64,000 nucleotides of DNA from Thermomicrobium sp. 4228-Ro (GTDB lineage Bacteria > Chloroflexota > Chloroflexia > Thermomicrobiales > Thermomicrobiaceae). The position numbers and the translations under genes were made by a program. Below the pieces are notes generated by a model. The model did no database searches. It was not told the origin of the DNA and saw only the letters and a list, made by a program, of their open reading frames with translations. Below, piece after piece: positions 1-9,044 of this stretch; within the stretch, counting starts at the first letter, position 1; each line of letters begins with the position of its first letter. Location: contig NZ_JAPFQM010000006.1 in NCBI RefSeq assembly GCF_026241205.1, positions 62,001-126,000 of the forward strand, given 5' to 3'.

Positions 1-702
1 GACCTCGAGGCCGAACGCTTGGGCCGCACGCGCGTTATAGATCTGGTCGACGACCTGCACTTCGACATAGTGGTTGCCGGAACCGAGTGTGCCGACCTGT
101 GCCATCTGCCGTTGCTTTGCGGTATGGCTGACGACCGACGGGTCGGCATCGCTCAAACAGCCGTGCTCCTCGATGTACTCGAGATCCTCTTCGCGCCCAT
201 AGCCCAGCCGCACAGCGTAGCGCGCCCCCTCGCGGAGCACCCGGTCGATCTCCTTCGGTGAGAGCTTCAGCTCACCAGTGCTGCCCAAACCTGCCGGCAC
301 GACCTCGAACAGCGTATCGGCGAGCTTCTCCTCCTTTCCCGCAATATCCCTCCGCGTGAGATGCGTCCGCAGGCAACGCACGCCGCAGTTGATGTCGAAC
401 CCGACGCCGGCAACGCTGATCACCCCGCCTTCCTTCGGGTCGAACGCGGCCACACCACCGATCGGGAAGCCATACCCCGGGTGAACGTCAGCCATCGCCA
501 TCGCTGCCTTGACGATTCCCGGAAGGCACGCGACGTTCTCCAGCTGCCGGATCGCGTTCCACTCCTCGGAACTCCGGTTCTCGACGAGTTCCCGGAGTGA
601 CCGCTCGTCGAGATAGAGCCGAGCGGGCACGCGCATCCGCCCGTGCGGCGGGACCTCGAACAGATAGTCGTGGATCTTCTTGATGTTCAACGCCTTGCTC
701 AT
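1..702 (-). CDS. rtcB: RNA-splicing ligase RtcB, N-terminal part (cut by window edge)
   Basis: RtcB joins RNA ends carrying a 3'-phosphate or 2',3'-cyclic phosphate to a 5'-hydroxyl, using GTP and Mn2+, in tRNA and RNA repair. The 234 codons in the window stay open to position 1; about half of a roughly 480-residue family member is missing. Visible family motifs are DVHPGYGFPIGG from residue 72, DINCGVR with the metal-ligand Cys106, and GSGNHYVEV with His211. The ATG at 702 is preceded by GGGAGGGACGAGG, which supports the start. Archease, its activator, lies 41 bp upstream on the same strand, so the two are probably one operon. Confidence 0.95.
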   Translation of the reverse strand, partial: MSKALNIKKIHDYLFEVPPHGRMRVPARLYLDERSLRELVENRSSEEWNAIRQLENVACLPGIVKAAMAMADVHPGYGFPIGGVAAFDPKEGGVISVAGVGFDINCGVRCLRTHLTRRDIAGKEEKLADTLFEVVPAGLGSTGELKLSPKEIDRVLREGARYAVRLGYGREEDLEYIEEHGCLSDADPSVVSHTAKQRQMAQVGTLGSGNHYVEVQVVDQIYNARAAQAFGLEV

Positions 703-743
703 CCTCGTCCCTCCCTGTCGCCCGATCTGTCGCGACCCACGCG

Positions 744-1169
744 TCAGAGGTCGAGCACGCAACGGAGTCGCCAACCTGACTCCGTTTGCTCAGCCAGTAG
801 TCCGCCGTAGGTCGCTGCTTTCACCTCGATTTCGACTGCGTGTCGGTCCAAGTCGATCGGCTCGCCGTACAGCCGACCTTCCGCGATCCACTGGTCGTCG
901 ACCCGCTCCAGCCGGGTCAGCTCGAAGTCCCGGAAGAACATCCGATGCACGTCAATAGCCGCCAGCACGGCATTCAGCAAGGCCACGTACAGCGAGCCAG
1001 GATCGTCACCACTCGCTTCGATGGAGACCACCTCGCGCGGTTCCACAGTCTCCGGATCGACCAGAAGCGCAAGGAGGCCTCGTACCCCGTCGCGCAGTGC
1101 CTCCTGCAAGCTCGCTCCTCTTGCCTCCAGACCGATATCCGCCTCATGATCCAGGTATTCCCATGGCAT
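744..1169 (-). CDS. Archease, RtcB activator
   Basis: A 141-residue protein with the archease layout: an N-terminal DHEADIGLEA segment holding the conserved His and Asp of the metal site, and a C-terminal CVLDL end that contributes the last acidic ligand. Archease speeds guanylylation and turnover of the RtcB ligase, and rtcB follows directly on the same strand, so the context agrees with the sequence. The start ATG at 1169 follows AAAGGAG at 8-nt spacing. The length is normal for the family. Confidence 0.93.
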   Translation of the reverse strand: MPWEYLDHEADIGLEARGASLQEALRDGVRGLLALLVDPETVEPREVVSIEASGDDPGSLYVALLNAVLAAIDVHRMFFRDFELTRLERVDDQWIAEGRLYGEPIDLDRHAVEIEVKAATYGGLLAEQTESGWRLRCVLDL

Positions 1170-1489
1170 CGAATCGTCTCCTTTGGTTGCCCACTCTCAT
1201 CCACCACGGCGCCCCACCTCACCGTGGACATCCGGTCCTGGATCGTCACCAGCCCCAGATACACCCAGCGTAGTCACACCACTATTTCCCGTCAAGTACA
1301 GGCCCGCTGTGCCATGCAGTACCATACCGGTGCTCCAGGCCAGCCCATCACCGCCGCGACGACACACGCTACCGAGTCGAGCGGCAAGACAGTCTCTTTT
1401 CGGCAGCACGCTATGCTGTGCCCTATACTCGACCGGGAAGGCGAGCGTCCCGGCAAATGGATCGCGAACGACGGCCTCATCGATCCAGG
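1170..1489. other. Intergenic region between divergent genes
   Basis: No coding frame here looks real. The stretch separates archease (minus) from the GT39-like gene (plus) and should hold both promoters. A TATACT at 1423-1428 on the plus strand is a plausible -10 element, but no good -35 is seen in front of it. Nothing else was recognised. Confidence 0.4.
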
Positions 1490-3166
1490 ATGGAGTCTAT
1501 CGGGTTACGCATCGATCCGCGTTGGCTTCGCGCTTGCCTACCCCTGTTGCTCGCCGGGAGTGTCGTCGTCGCGAGCCTGCTCCTCAACCGGACCGTCTTC
1601 CAGGGTGTTCCCCACACCGAGGACGAAATCGCATTCCTGTTCCAGGCAGCGACACTGGCACGCGGTCACCTTGTTGCTCCTGCGCCGCCGGTTCCAGACG
1701 CCTTCGCCATCCCGTTCGTCATCGTCCGCGACGGCATGTGGTTCGGCAAGTACCCACCCGGCTACCCGCTCGTGCTCGCCCTCGGTGTACTCGTCGGATA
1801 TCCACCGATCGTCAACGCCTTGAGTGCCGGGTTCTGCGTCCTCCTCGTCGTGGCCTTGGCCCACCGTGTCTACGATTTTCCGTCCGGCCTGCTCGCAGCT
1901 ATCCTGCTCGCCACGTCGCCGTTCTTCCTGCTCCAGGCAGCGTCCTTCATGGCGCACACCGTGTGCCTGTTGCTGACTCTCGTCTTCCTGTATTCCTTCG
2001 CTGCGACGCTCCGCCAGCCCTCGCTGGTTCGAGCGTTTCCGGGAGCAGGAACAGCGGCAATCCTCGTCCTCGCCCGGCCGCTCACCGCCGTCGGTGTCCT
2101 CTTGCCCTTCGCCGTCTGGTCACTCTGGAGGCTCTGGCGCTGCCCAACCTGGCGCCCTATCGCACTCTGCTACGCTGCCGGCGGGCTGTTGGGCAGTATC
2201 GGGCTGCTCGCCTATAACCGCTTGACGACCGGAAATCCCTTCCTGTTCGGCTATGAACTCTGGTGGCCGTTCGACAAGGTCGGCTTCGGTTCCGGCATTT
2301 CCCCGGACGGCAAGCACACGCTCGCAGAAGGGATCCTGAATACCCGCTCCAACATCCAGCTCCTCGAGGAGGTGCTCTATGGCTGGCCCGGCCGTCTCGA
2401 CCTGCTCCCGGCTCTTCTCGGCATCGTCGTCGCAGCGATCCGGCTCGCCCTCCATCCGCTGCGGCAGGTTGCCCGCTCCCACGCCGTTCCGCTCGACAGT
2501 GCCTTCGACCTCGCCTTGGCCGCCCAGGTCACGACACTGATCGCCGTGCACGTGGCCTACTGGACACCAGGGCAGATGTACGGCCCGCGCTACTACTTCG
2601 AGGCGCTCGGGGCGATCGTGCTCCTCAGCGCTCGCGGTCTCCTCGCGGTCGCAGCGGGCATTCGCTGGCTGTGGCGAGTGGTCACGCTCCGCCACGATGT
2701 ACCCGAGCCGCTGGTCGCGAGCGGATCGATCATCCTCGTGGCCCTGGTCGGTTGGGGACTCTTCGTCACCGGCATCCCATGGTGGCGGAGCTACTCCGGC
2801 TGGTACGACATCCATGCCGAACCTGCACGTACGGTTGCCGCGCAGGCGCCACCGCACTCGCTGGTCCTGCTGCCTGTCTCCTACTGGACCGAGTATGCGC
2901 CGTTCTTCGTCCGCAACAGCCCGCTCCTCGATTCTTCCGTTCTCTTCGCACAGGACCTCGGCCCTCGGAATACGGAAATCCTGGCTGCCTTTCCCGACCG
3001 CGTGGTCGTCCGTTACTCCGGTGGAACCTTCACACCGTTGCAGATCGGTAACGTGTATCCCTTCACTGACGACACGCGAACTGGACTGGCTGCAGGACTG
3101 ACCGGTTGGGTCCGCTCTCCACGAGTACGTGAAAAGCTTCCCCACCTCCAGAAGGTGGAGAGGTAG
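1490..3166 (+). CDS. GT39-like polytopic membrane glycosyltransferase
   Basis: An integral membrane protein of about 558 residues. After a short N-terminus comes a first hydrophobic segment, then an outside loop with HTEDEIAFLFQAATLARG. Acidic residues in this loop match the catalytic position of ArnT/PMT-type (GT39/GT83) enzymes, which move sugars from polyprenyl-phosphate donors. About ten further hydrophobic stretches follow, then a soluble C-terminal domain. The acceptor cannot be told from sequence. The reading frame is open from a GTG at 1418, but the segment before ATG 1490 is basic and low in complexity, so 1490 is preferred; an ATG at 1457 is an alternative. No operon partner. Confidence 0.7.
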   Translation: MESIGLRIDPRWLRACLPLLLAGSVVVASLLLNRTVFQGVPHTEDEIAFLFQAATLARGHLVAPAPPVPDAFAIPFVIVRDGMWFGKYPPGYPLVLALGVLVGYPPIVNALSAGFCVLLVVALAHRVYDFPSGLLAAILLATSPFFLLQAASFMAHTVCLLLTLVFLYSFAATLRQPSLVRAFPGAGTAAILVLARPLTAVGVLLPFAVWSLWRLWRCPTWRPIALCYAAGGLLGSIGLLAYNRLTTGNPFLFGYELWWPFDKVGFGSGISPDGKHTLAEGILNTRSNIQLLEEVLYGWPGRLDLLPALLGIVVAAIRLALHPLRQVARSHAVPLDSAFDLALAAQVTTLIAVHVAYWTPGQMYGPRYYFEALGAIVLLSARGLLAVAAGIRWLWRVVTLRHDVPEPLVASGSIILVALVGWGLFVTGIPWWRSYSGWYDIHAEPARTVAAQAPPHSLVLLPVSYWTEYAPFFVRNSPLLDSSVLFAQDLGPRNTEILAAFPDRVVVRYSGGTFTPLQIGNVYPFTDDTRTGLAAGLTGWVRSPRVREKLPHLQKVER

Positions 3167-3230
3167 GCAACGCGCTGTTTGCACAGCAGCGGAACGAGTG
3201 ACCAGTGGAGAATGCACCGGTCCGCCAGTC

Positions 3231-3260
3231 TTGACTCGATCGCCCGGCCTGTGTCAGAAT
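3231..3260 (+). promoter_or_regulatory. Candidate sigma70-type promoter for the liv operon
   Basis: TTGACT at 3231-3236 is followed after 18 bp by CAGAAT at 3255-3260. This would give a leader of about 70 nt before the livJ ATG at 3340. It is the best -35/-10 pair in the 173-bp gap. It is an inference from consensus only. Confidence 0.45.
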
Positions 3261-3339
3261 GGTCACGTCCGGAGGCCGTTCCGGCAGGTATGTGGTTATC
3301 TGTCGAGTAGCGTCTGGGGTGATTCGAGGAGGAGAAGGG

Positions 3340-4671
3340 ATGCGACGTCCGACGCACGTGTTGGCGACACTACTCGTCTCGTTGGTGTTCATCCTGGCAG
3401 CCTGCCAGCGAGCGGAACCGACTCCGACACCGACTTCCGCGCCGGCCACTCAGCCGAGTCCCACACCGGCTGCGGCAGCTTCGCCGACTCCTGCAGCACA
3501 ACCGACCCCACAAGCGGGGGTGACGAAGCCGACCGACCCCATCGGTGTCCTCGAAATCAAGCCTGGTGAGCCGATCGTCCTCGCCTGGATGCTCACCGTC
3601 TCGGGTGGTACGGCTCAGCTCGGTGAGGACTCGAAGCGCGGCATCGAAATCGCGATCGACGACCTCGGCGGTCAACTCCTCGGCCACAAGATCGAACTCG
3701 TCGGTGAGGACTCGGGCTGCAACCCCGAAGGTGGTCAGGCCGCTGCGACCCGCCTCGCCGCTAACCCGCGTATCGTCGCGATTATCGGGTCGTCCTGCTC
3801 GTCCGAAGCACGGGTCGGCGCACCCATTATCGACCAAGCTGGCCTCGTGATGGTCTCGCCTTCCAACACCGCTCCGGACCTCACCGACCCGGCGAAGCAC
3901 GTCCAGGCCTACCTCCGTGTCGCCCACAACGATAAGGTTCAAGGTCGCGTCGCTGCTGAGTTCGTGGTGAACAAGCTTGGCCTCAAGCGCGTTGCCACGA
4001 TCCACGACGGGAGCCTCTACGCCGAGCAGCTGGCCAATGTTTTCGCGGAGAACGTGCAAAAGCTCGGTGGCACGGTCGTCGCTCAGGAAGCGGTGAGCCC
4101 CGACGATACCGACATGCGGCCAGTACTCACCCGGATTGCCACGCAGCAACCAGAACTGATCTATTATCCGATCTTCAACCCGGCTGGCTCCTTCATCACG
4201 ATCCAGGCCAAGGAGATCAGCGGCCTCGAGAATGTCAAGCTGATGAGCGCTGATGGTCTGCTCGAGCCGCAGACCGTGCAAAACGCGGGTCAAGCTGCCG
4301 TCGGTATGTATCTCAGCGGGCCGGATCTCACGGTTCTCGGTCCAGCGTATCAGCAGTTCGTCCAGAAGTACCAGCAGAAGTACGGTACCAAGCCGGTCGC
4401 GGGTTTCCACGCCCACGCCTACGACGCAACGATGATGATCGTCGAAGCGATCAAGAAGGTCGCTGTCCAAGCCCCGGATGGAACGCTCTACATCCCGCGC
4501 AAGGCGCTGCGTGACGCGCTGTACCAGACCAAAGACTTCAAGGGCCTCACCGGCAACTTGACCTGTGACCAGTACGGCGACTGCGCCGATCCCAAGATTG
4601 CAGTCTATGAGGTCTTCAGCACCGATACCGCTGGCTGGCCTGACAGCGCCATCCGGAAGATCTATCCATAA
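3340..4671 (+). CDS. livJ: Branched-chain amino-acid ABC transporter substrate-binding lipoprotein
   Basis: A 443-residue extracellular binding protein. A signal sequence ends in the lipobox LAAC with Cys22, so it is membrane-anchored. Residues 23-65 form a Pro/Thr/Ala-rich linker, and the rest is a periplasmic-binding-protein type I fold of the Leu/Ile/Val family. Typical stretches are DSKRGIEIAIDDLGG, EDSGCNPEGGQAAATRL and a GSSCSSEA ligand loop. The ATG at 3340 follows GAGGAGGAGAAGGG. The longer frame from 3259 only adds an implausible leader. It is the first gene of livJHMGF; the exact ligand is inferred from the family. Confidence 0.92.
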   Translation: MRRPTHVLATLLVSLVFILAACQRAEPTPTPTSAPATQPSPTPAAAASPTPAAQPTPQAGVTKPTDPIGVLEIKPGEPIVLAWMLTVSGGTAQLGEDSKRGIEIAIDDLGGQLLGHKIELVGEDSGCNPEGGQAAATRLAANPRIVAIIGSSCSSEARVGAPIIDQAGLVMVSPSNTAPDLTDPAKHVQAYLRVAHNDKVQGRVAAEFVVNKLGLKRVATIHDGSLYAEQLANVFAENVQKLGGTVVAQEAVSPDDTDMRPVLTRIATQQPELIYYPIFNPAGSFITIQAKEISGLENVKLMSADGLLEPQTVQNAGQAAVGMYLSGPDLTVLGPAYQQFVQKYQQKYGTKPVAGFHAHAYDATMMIVEAIKKVAVQAPDGTLYIPRKALRDALYQTKDFKGLTGNLTCDQYGDCADPKIAVYEVFSTDTAGWPDSAIRKIYP

Positions 4672-4690
4672 GCCCGGTAACCGTATGAAT

Positions 4691-4717
4691 GCCGGGTCGG
4701 GGCAATCCCGACCCGGC
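4691..4717 (+). promoter_or_regulatory. Strong RNA hairpin between livJ and livH
   Basis: A perfect 11-bp inverted repeat: GCCGGGTCGGG (4691-4701), a 5-nt loop GCAAT, and CCCGACCCGGC (4707-4717). It starts 19 nt after the livJ stop, and no T-run follows. It could be a partial terminator, or a processing or stabilising structure that keeps the binding-protein mRNA more abundant than the membrane genes, as is known for many such operons. Confidence 0.7.
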
Positions 4718-4759
4718 AATGTTCTCGCAGGCGAGCGATCGAGTGACGAGGAGCATCCG

Positions 4760-5830
4760 GTGACCATCGCTGCGCCGCATCGATTTTCGGCAAGCCGTCG
4801 GATCGACGTTTCCCAGCTGATCGTCTGGACGATCGGTGGCGTCCTCCTCACGATCGTGTTCATCGGTTCCGTGCTCACACTGCGTGCTGGCCACTACACG
4901 GCCGCCCAGTGGCGTGACTTCATCGTCTTCGGCATCGCACAAGGCGCCATCTACGCGCTCATCGCGCTCGGCTACACGATGGTCTACGGTGTCCTTCGAA
5001 TGATCAACTTCGCCCACGGCGAGGTCTTCATGAGTGGCGCCATGACCACGTTTTTCCTCGCCGACTACCTCAACCGCAGCGGCTTCCTCAAGTCCCACCC
5101 TTGGGTCAGCTTGGTCACCATGCTGCTCTTCAGCGGCCTCGTCTCGATGACGGTGGCGGTGCTGGTCGAACGTATCGCCTACCGGCCGCTCCGCGGCGCA
5201 CCACGACTCGTCCCACTCATCACAGCGGTCGGTGCCTCTTTCTTCCTCCAATACACCTTTCGCGGCCTCTTCGGGAGTGGCGTCCGTGCCTATCCGCCCA
5301 TCCCAGTCCTACAAGGAAAACTCTGGTTCTTCCAGAAGACGCAGGTCGCGGTCTTCGTCGGCGTCCTGATCACGCTCGCCCTGCTCGTCCTGTTCCTCCA
5401 GCGGACCCGGGCTGGCCTCGCGATTCGTGCCGTCGCGGAGGATCGTGAGGCCGCGGCACTCATGGGGATCGACGTCGACCGTGCCATCGTCACGACGTTC
5501 GCCGTCGGTGGTTTCATGGCTGGTATCGCTGGTGTCCTGTACGCCTTGGTCTTCGTACAAGTACAGTTCTTTATGGGGTTTTTGCCAGGCATCAAGGCAT
5601 TCACGGCAGCCGTACTCGGTGGTATCGGCAACCTGCCGGGAGCAGCGCTCGGCGGGCTGGTTCTCGGAGTCATCGAATCCGTCGGCCCGAGCCTCTTTTT
5701 CGATGGCTACGGTATCCGCGCGGCCCACCAGCTCAAAGACGTCATCGCGTTCACGATCTTGGTCTTGATCCTCATTTTCAGGCCGACTGGCCTCCTCGGT
5801 GAGCGCCTCGGCGGAGAGGATCGCGTATGA
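4760..5830 (+). CDS. livH: Branched-chain amino-acid ABC transporter permease LivH
   Basis: A 356-residue inner-membrane permease with about eight hydrophobic segments and LivH hallmarks: GAIYALIALGYTMVYGVLRM followed by INFAHGEVFM near the N-terminus, and IRAVAEDREAAALMGID in the loop that docks to the ATPases. The GTG at 4760 is chosen because GAGGAG lies 7 nt upstream; an upstream ATG at 4685 would place the livJ-livH hairpin inside the gene. It pairs with LivM to form the channel, and its end overlaps the livM start (ATGA). Confidence 0.92.
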   Translation: MTIAAPHRFSASRRIDVSQLIVWTIGGVLLTIVFIGSVLTLRAGHYTAAQWRDFIVFGIAQGAIYALIALGYTMVYGVLRMINFAHGEVFMSGAMTTFFLADYLNRSGFLKSHPWVSLVTMLLFSGLVSMTVAVLVERIAYRPLRGAPRLVPLITAVGASFFLQYTFRGLFGSGVRAYPPIPVLQGKLWFFQKTQVAVFVGVLITLALLVLFLQRTRAGLAIRAVAEDREAAALMGIDVDRAIVTTFAVGGFMAGIAGVLYALVFVQVQFFMGFLPGIKAFTAAVLGGIGNLPGAALGGLVLGVIESVGPSLFFDGYGIRAAHQLKDVIAFTILVLILIFRPTGLLGERLGGEDRV

Positions 5831-7503
5831 CGCTCACAGCCTGGCGTCGAGCGCTTTTCATTGGATTCCTCGCCGGCATCGCTGGCTGGCACCTCAGCCT
5901 CGCTGGACTCGTGCCTGCCTTCGCGCAACGACGGCTGATTGGCGAGGCAGTCACGTTCAGCTCCGCCTTGCTCCTCGCGCTCATCGTCATCGCGGCCCAC
6001 GCGACTGCCCGGCGCTACAGTGGTGTGCTCCCTCGGTTCACTTTCGGAGTGGTCAGCGCACTGGTAACAGGCATCATGTTCTTCGTCCTCGCCCTCGTCG
6101 TCACCGCATTCAACCTCCGCCAGATCCTCCTGAACGCCACCCCGGAGCTGGCTCGGACGCTGACGTTCGGCGGTGGGGCTGATCCCGACGGCTTTTTGCG
6201 AGTTCTCGTCATAGCCGTGGTCGCTGCCGGGGTCACCAGCGCAGTCGGTGCCCTGCCACCCCCCTGGGGGCGTATCCTCGTCTTTGCGAGTTTGACGACG
6301 CTGCTCGTCGGTCTGTTACGAGATGTCCTCGCCCCTGTCTTACCAGGTGTGCTGACAGGTTTCCTCTACGGGTCAGCCGGACTTTCCTATTCGGGTGCTG
6401 TTGTCGTTCTGGTTGCAAGCGTGCTCCTGTTCGCCCTCCGTGCAACAGCCAGCGGTCGCACCGCGACACGCGCGGTAGCGACCGCGGTGCCACCGCCGCT
6501 GCGCCGACCACTCGTGCGCACGATCGCATTGCTTCTCCTGCTCAGTATCCCCCTATGGGCCGGCCTCTTCCTCAGCAACGTCGCTGACTTCGTCGGCTTC
6601 TACATCCTCATGGGGCTCGGTCTCAACCTCGTTCTCGGCTTCGCGGGCCTCCTCGACCTCGGGTACGTCGCGTTCTTCGCCGTCGGTGCCTACACCATGG
6701 CTGTTTTGACTTCACCGGAGATCGCAGTCGGCGGTTACATCCTCGACTTCTGGCTCGCCTTGCCGATCGCGGTCGTCGTTACCGTCGGTGCTGGTCTCCT
6801 CGTTGGTCTCCCAGTGCTGCGCATGCGTGGCGACTACCTGGCGATCGCCACCCTCGGCTTCGGCGAGATCGTGCGTCTTCTCGTGCTTTCGGACTGGTTG
6901 AAGCCGCACCTCGGCGGCGCGCAAGGCATTACGCAGATCGGCCGTCCACACCTCGGCTCGCTCCGTCTCGACTCACCCCAAGAGTTCTACTTCCTCATCC
7001 TGTTGGGCTGCCTCCTGGCCTGGTTCCTTTCGGTGCGCCTGCGCGACTCGCGCCTCGGTCGCGCCTGGTTCGCGATCCGCGAAGACGAGCATGTCGCACA
7101 AGCGATGGGCATCAATCGAGTGACAGCGAAACTCACCGCATTCGCGATCGGCGCATCCTTTGGTGGTCTCAGTGGCGCCCTCTTCGCTTCGCTGGTCGGC
7201 TCGGTCGTGCCTGCGAGCTTCTCGCTGCTCGTCAGCATCAATGTCGTCGCGCTCCTCGTCCTCGGTGGCATGGGGAGCCTGCCCGGTGTCCTCGTGGGAG
7301 CACTCGCCTTGGTCGGTATCCCGGAGCTCCTGCGCGAATTCCAGGAATACCGTCTTCTCGTCTACGGTATGGTCCTCATCGCGATGATGCTCTTGCGTCC
7401 GGCTGGTCTCCTGCCCGAGCGGATCCATCGAGTCGAACTCGAGGAAGCAGTCGAGGAATCGCGCGAGGCCACCCCAGCCGAACTGGCCACCGGTCAGGAC
7501 TGA
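5827..7503 (+). CDS. livM: Branched-chain amino-acid ABC transporter permease LivM, N-terminally extended
   Basis: A 558-residue permease. The C-terminal part from about residue 225 is standard LivM: IPLWAGLFLSNVADFVGFYI, then GLGLNLVLGFAGLLDLGYVA, and WFAIREDEHVAQAMGINR as the ATPase-coupling loop. In front of it are about 200 residues with five or six extra hydrophobic segments of no recognised family. LivM proteins are usually about 300-430 residues, so this is unusually long. The start overlaps the livH stop (ATGA), so the frame, including the extension, is well fixed. It forms the translocation channel with LivH. Confidence 0.88.
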   Translation: MTLTAWRRALFIGFLAGIAGWHLSLAGLVPAFAQRRLIGEAVTFSSALLLALIVIAAHATARRYSGVLPRFTFGVVSALVTGIMFFVLALVVTAFNLRQILLNATPELARTLTFGGGADPDGFLRVLVIAVVAAGVTSAVGALPPPWGRILVFASLTTLLVGLLRDVLAPVLPGVLTGFLYGSAGLSYSGAVVVLVASVLLFALRATASGRTATRAVATAVPPPLRRPLVRTIALLLLLSIPLWAGLFLSNVADFVGFYILMGLGLNLVLGFAGLLDLGYVAFFAVGAYTMAVLTSPEIAVGGYILDFWLALPIAVVVTVGAGLLVGLPVLRMRGDYLAIATLGFGEIVRLLVLSDWLKPHLGGAQGITQIGRPHLGSLRLDSPQEFYFLILLGCLLAWFLSVRLRDSRLGRAWFAIREDEHVAQAMGINRVTAKLTAFAIGASFGGLSGALFASLVGSVVPASFSLLVSINVVALLVLGGMGSLPGVLVGALALVGIPELLREFQEYRLLVYGMVLIAMMLLRPAGLLPERIHRVELEEAVEESREATPAELATGQD

Positions 7504-7514
7504 AAGGGATCGTG

Positions 7515-8324
7515 ATGGTCCTGCTCGAGACGTTTCACCTCACCAAACGCTTCGGGGGTCTGGTCGCCCTCCGCGATATCGACCTCACCGTAGAGGAGCG
7601 TGCGATCCACAGCGTCATCGGCCCGAACGGCGCCGGAAAGACGACACTCTTCAACTGCATCACTGGTTTCCTCGTCCCCGATGGGGGTGACATCCGGTTC
7701 GCCGGCACCTCGATCGCTGGGCTCCGCCCCGATCTCATCGCGGCCCAAGGCATTGCCCGCACCTATCAGAACATCCGCCTGTTCCGCCATCTCTCGGTGC
7801 TGGACAACGTGTTGATCGGTATGCATCCGCACCTCCGCTACTCGTTGCTCGATGCGATTCTCCGCACGCCGCGATACCGCCAGGCCGAAAAGGACGCGAA
7901 AGACGAAGCACTCGAGATCCTCCGTTTCGTCGGCCTCGCCGGCAAGGAATCCTTCATGGCAGCGAATCTTCCTTATGGTGATCAGCGTCGTCTGGAAATC
8001 GCGCGAGCGCTCGCGCTGCGCCCGAAGCTTCTCCTGCTCGACGAGCCGACGGCGGGGATGAACCCAGCCGAGACGGACGAGATGATTCACCTCATTCGCC
8101 GCTTGCGCGACGAGCGCGGCATCACGATCCTCCTCATCGAGCACGACATGAAGGTGGTGATGAACATCAGCGAAGTGGTCTCGGTTCTCGATTTCGGCGA
8201 GAAGATCGCCGAGGGAACACCCGACGAGGTTCGCCGCGATCCACGCGTCATCGAGGCCTACCTCGGGCGCGGTGCAGCGAGCGGCCTCGGGCCGTCGTCA
8301 CTCGCGCAACCAGGAGAGGCGTGA
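7515..8324 (+). CDS. livG: Branched-chain amino-acid ABC transporter ATPase LivG
   Basis: A 269-residue ATPase. Walker A is GPNGAGKTT, the signature region is the LivG-type YGDQRRLEIARAL, and Walker B is LLLLDEPTAGMNP. An IEHDMKVVM H-loop and the conserved MNISEVVSVLDFGEKIAEG tail follow. AAAGGG lies 6 nt before ATG 7515; a GTG at 7512 is in frame but too close to it. With LivF it forms the nucleotide-binding pair of the transporter. Confidence 0.93.
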   Translation: MVLLETFHLTKRFGGLVALRDIDLTVEERAIHSVIGPNGAGKTTLFNCITGFLVPDGGDIRFAGTSIAGLRPDLIAAQGIARTYQNIRLFRHLSVLDNVLIGMHPHLRYSLLDAILRTPRYRQAEKDAKDEALEILRFVGLAGKESFMAANLPYGDQRRLEIARALALRPKLLLLDEPTAGMNPAETDEMIHLIRRLRDERGITILLIEHDMKVVMNISEVVSVLDFGEKIAEGTPDEVRRDPRVIEAYLGRGAASGLGPSSLAQPGEA

Positions 8325-8327
8325 TCC

Positions 8328-9041
8328 ATGGCACTCCTCGAACTCCAGCGTGTCTACGTGCACTATGGGCCGATCCAGGCCCTCAAGGGCATTTCGCTCA
8401 CGGTGGACGACGGCGAGATCGTCACGCTGCTCGGTGCCAACGGCGCCGGTAAGACCTCGACACTGCGTGCCATTTCCGGCCTCGTCCGCCCCTCTGCCGG
8501 CCGCATCCTTCTCGGCGAAACCGACATCACGCATCGCAAACCCCACGAGATCGTCGAGCTCGGTGTCGGCCATGTCCCAGAAGGACGCCGGATCTTTCCC
8601 CGCTTGAGTGTCGAGGAGAATCTCCGTCTCGGTGCGTTCACTGTCCGCGATCGCGCCGAGATCGCTCGCCGTCAGGAGTACGTCTTTTCACTCTTCCCTC
8701 GCCTCGCCGAGCGGCGGAAGCAAGCCGGCGGTACCCTCTCCGGAGGAGAGCAGCAGATGCTCGCGATCGGTCGCGCCCTCATGATGCAGCCGCGCATCCT
8801 CCTCCTCGACGAGCCCTCGATGGGGCTCGCACCGGTGCTGGTCGAAAGCATCTTCGAGGTTATCCAGCGGCTCAACCAGGACGGGACGACGATCCTGCTC
8901 GTTGAGCAGAATGCCCGCATGGCGCTCGAAGTCGCCCATCGGGGATATGTCCTCGAGACCGGCCAGATCGTCCTCACCGGCAACGCCCGCGACCTCGCTC
9001 GCGACCCTCGTGTCCAGGCCGCTTACCTCGGTGCGGCTTGA
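8328..9041 (+). CDS. livF: Branched-chain amino-acid ABC transporter ATPase LivF
   Basis: A 237-residue ATPase with Walker A GANGAGKTS, the LivF-typical VGHVPEGRRIFPRLSVEENL stretch, signature LSGGEQQMLAIGRAL and Walker B ILLLDEPSMGL. It starts 3 nt after livG, with GGAGAGG in front, and is the last gene of the transporter operon. Its stop lies only 3 bp from the stop of the convergent dehydrogenase at 9045. Confidence 0.93.
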   Translation: MALLELQRVYVHYGPIQALKGISLTVDDGEIVTLLGANGAGKTSTLRAISGLVRPSAGRILLGETDITHRKPHEIVELGVGHVPEGRRIFPRLSVEENLRLGAFTVRDRAEIARRQEYVFSLFPRLAERRKQAGGTLSGGEQQMLAIGRALMMQPRILLLDEPSMGLAPVLVESIFEVIQRLNQDGTTILLVEQNARMALEVAHRGYVLETGQIVLTGNARDLARDPRVQAAYLGAA

Positions 9042-9044
9042 CCG

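Noticed and set aside
19-600. Several short plus-strand frames at the left edge
   Set aside because: They are shadows of the minus-strand RtcB gene, which stays open to the window edge and has all the expected motifs.
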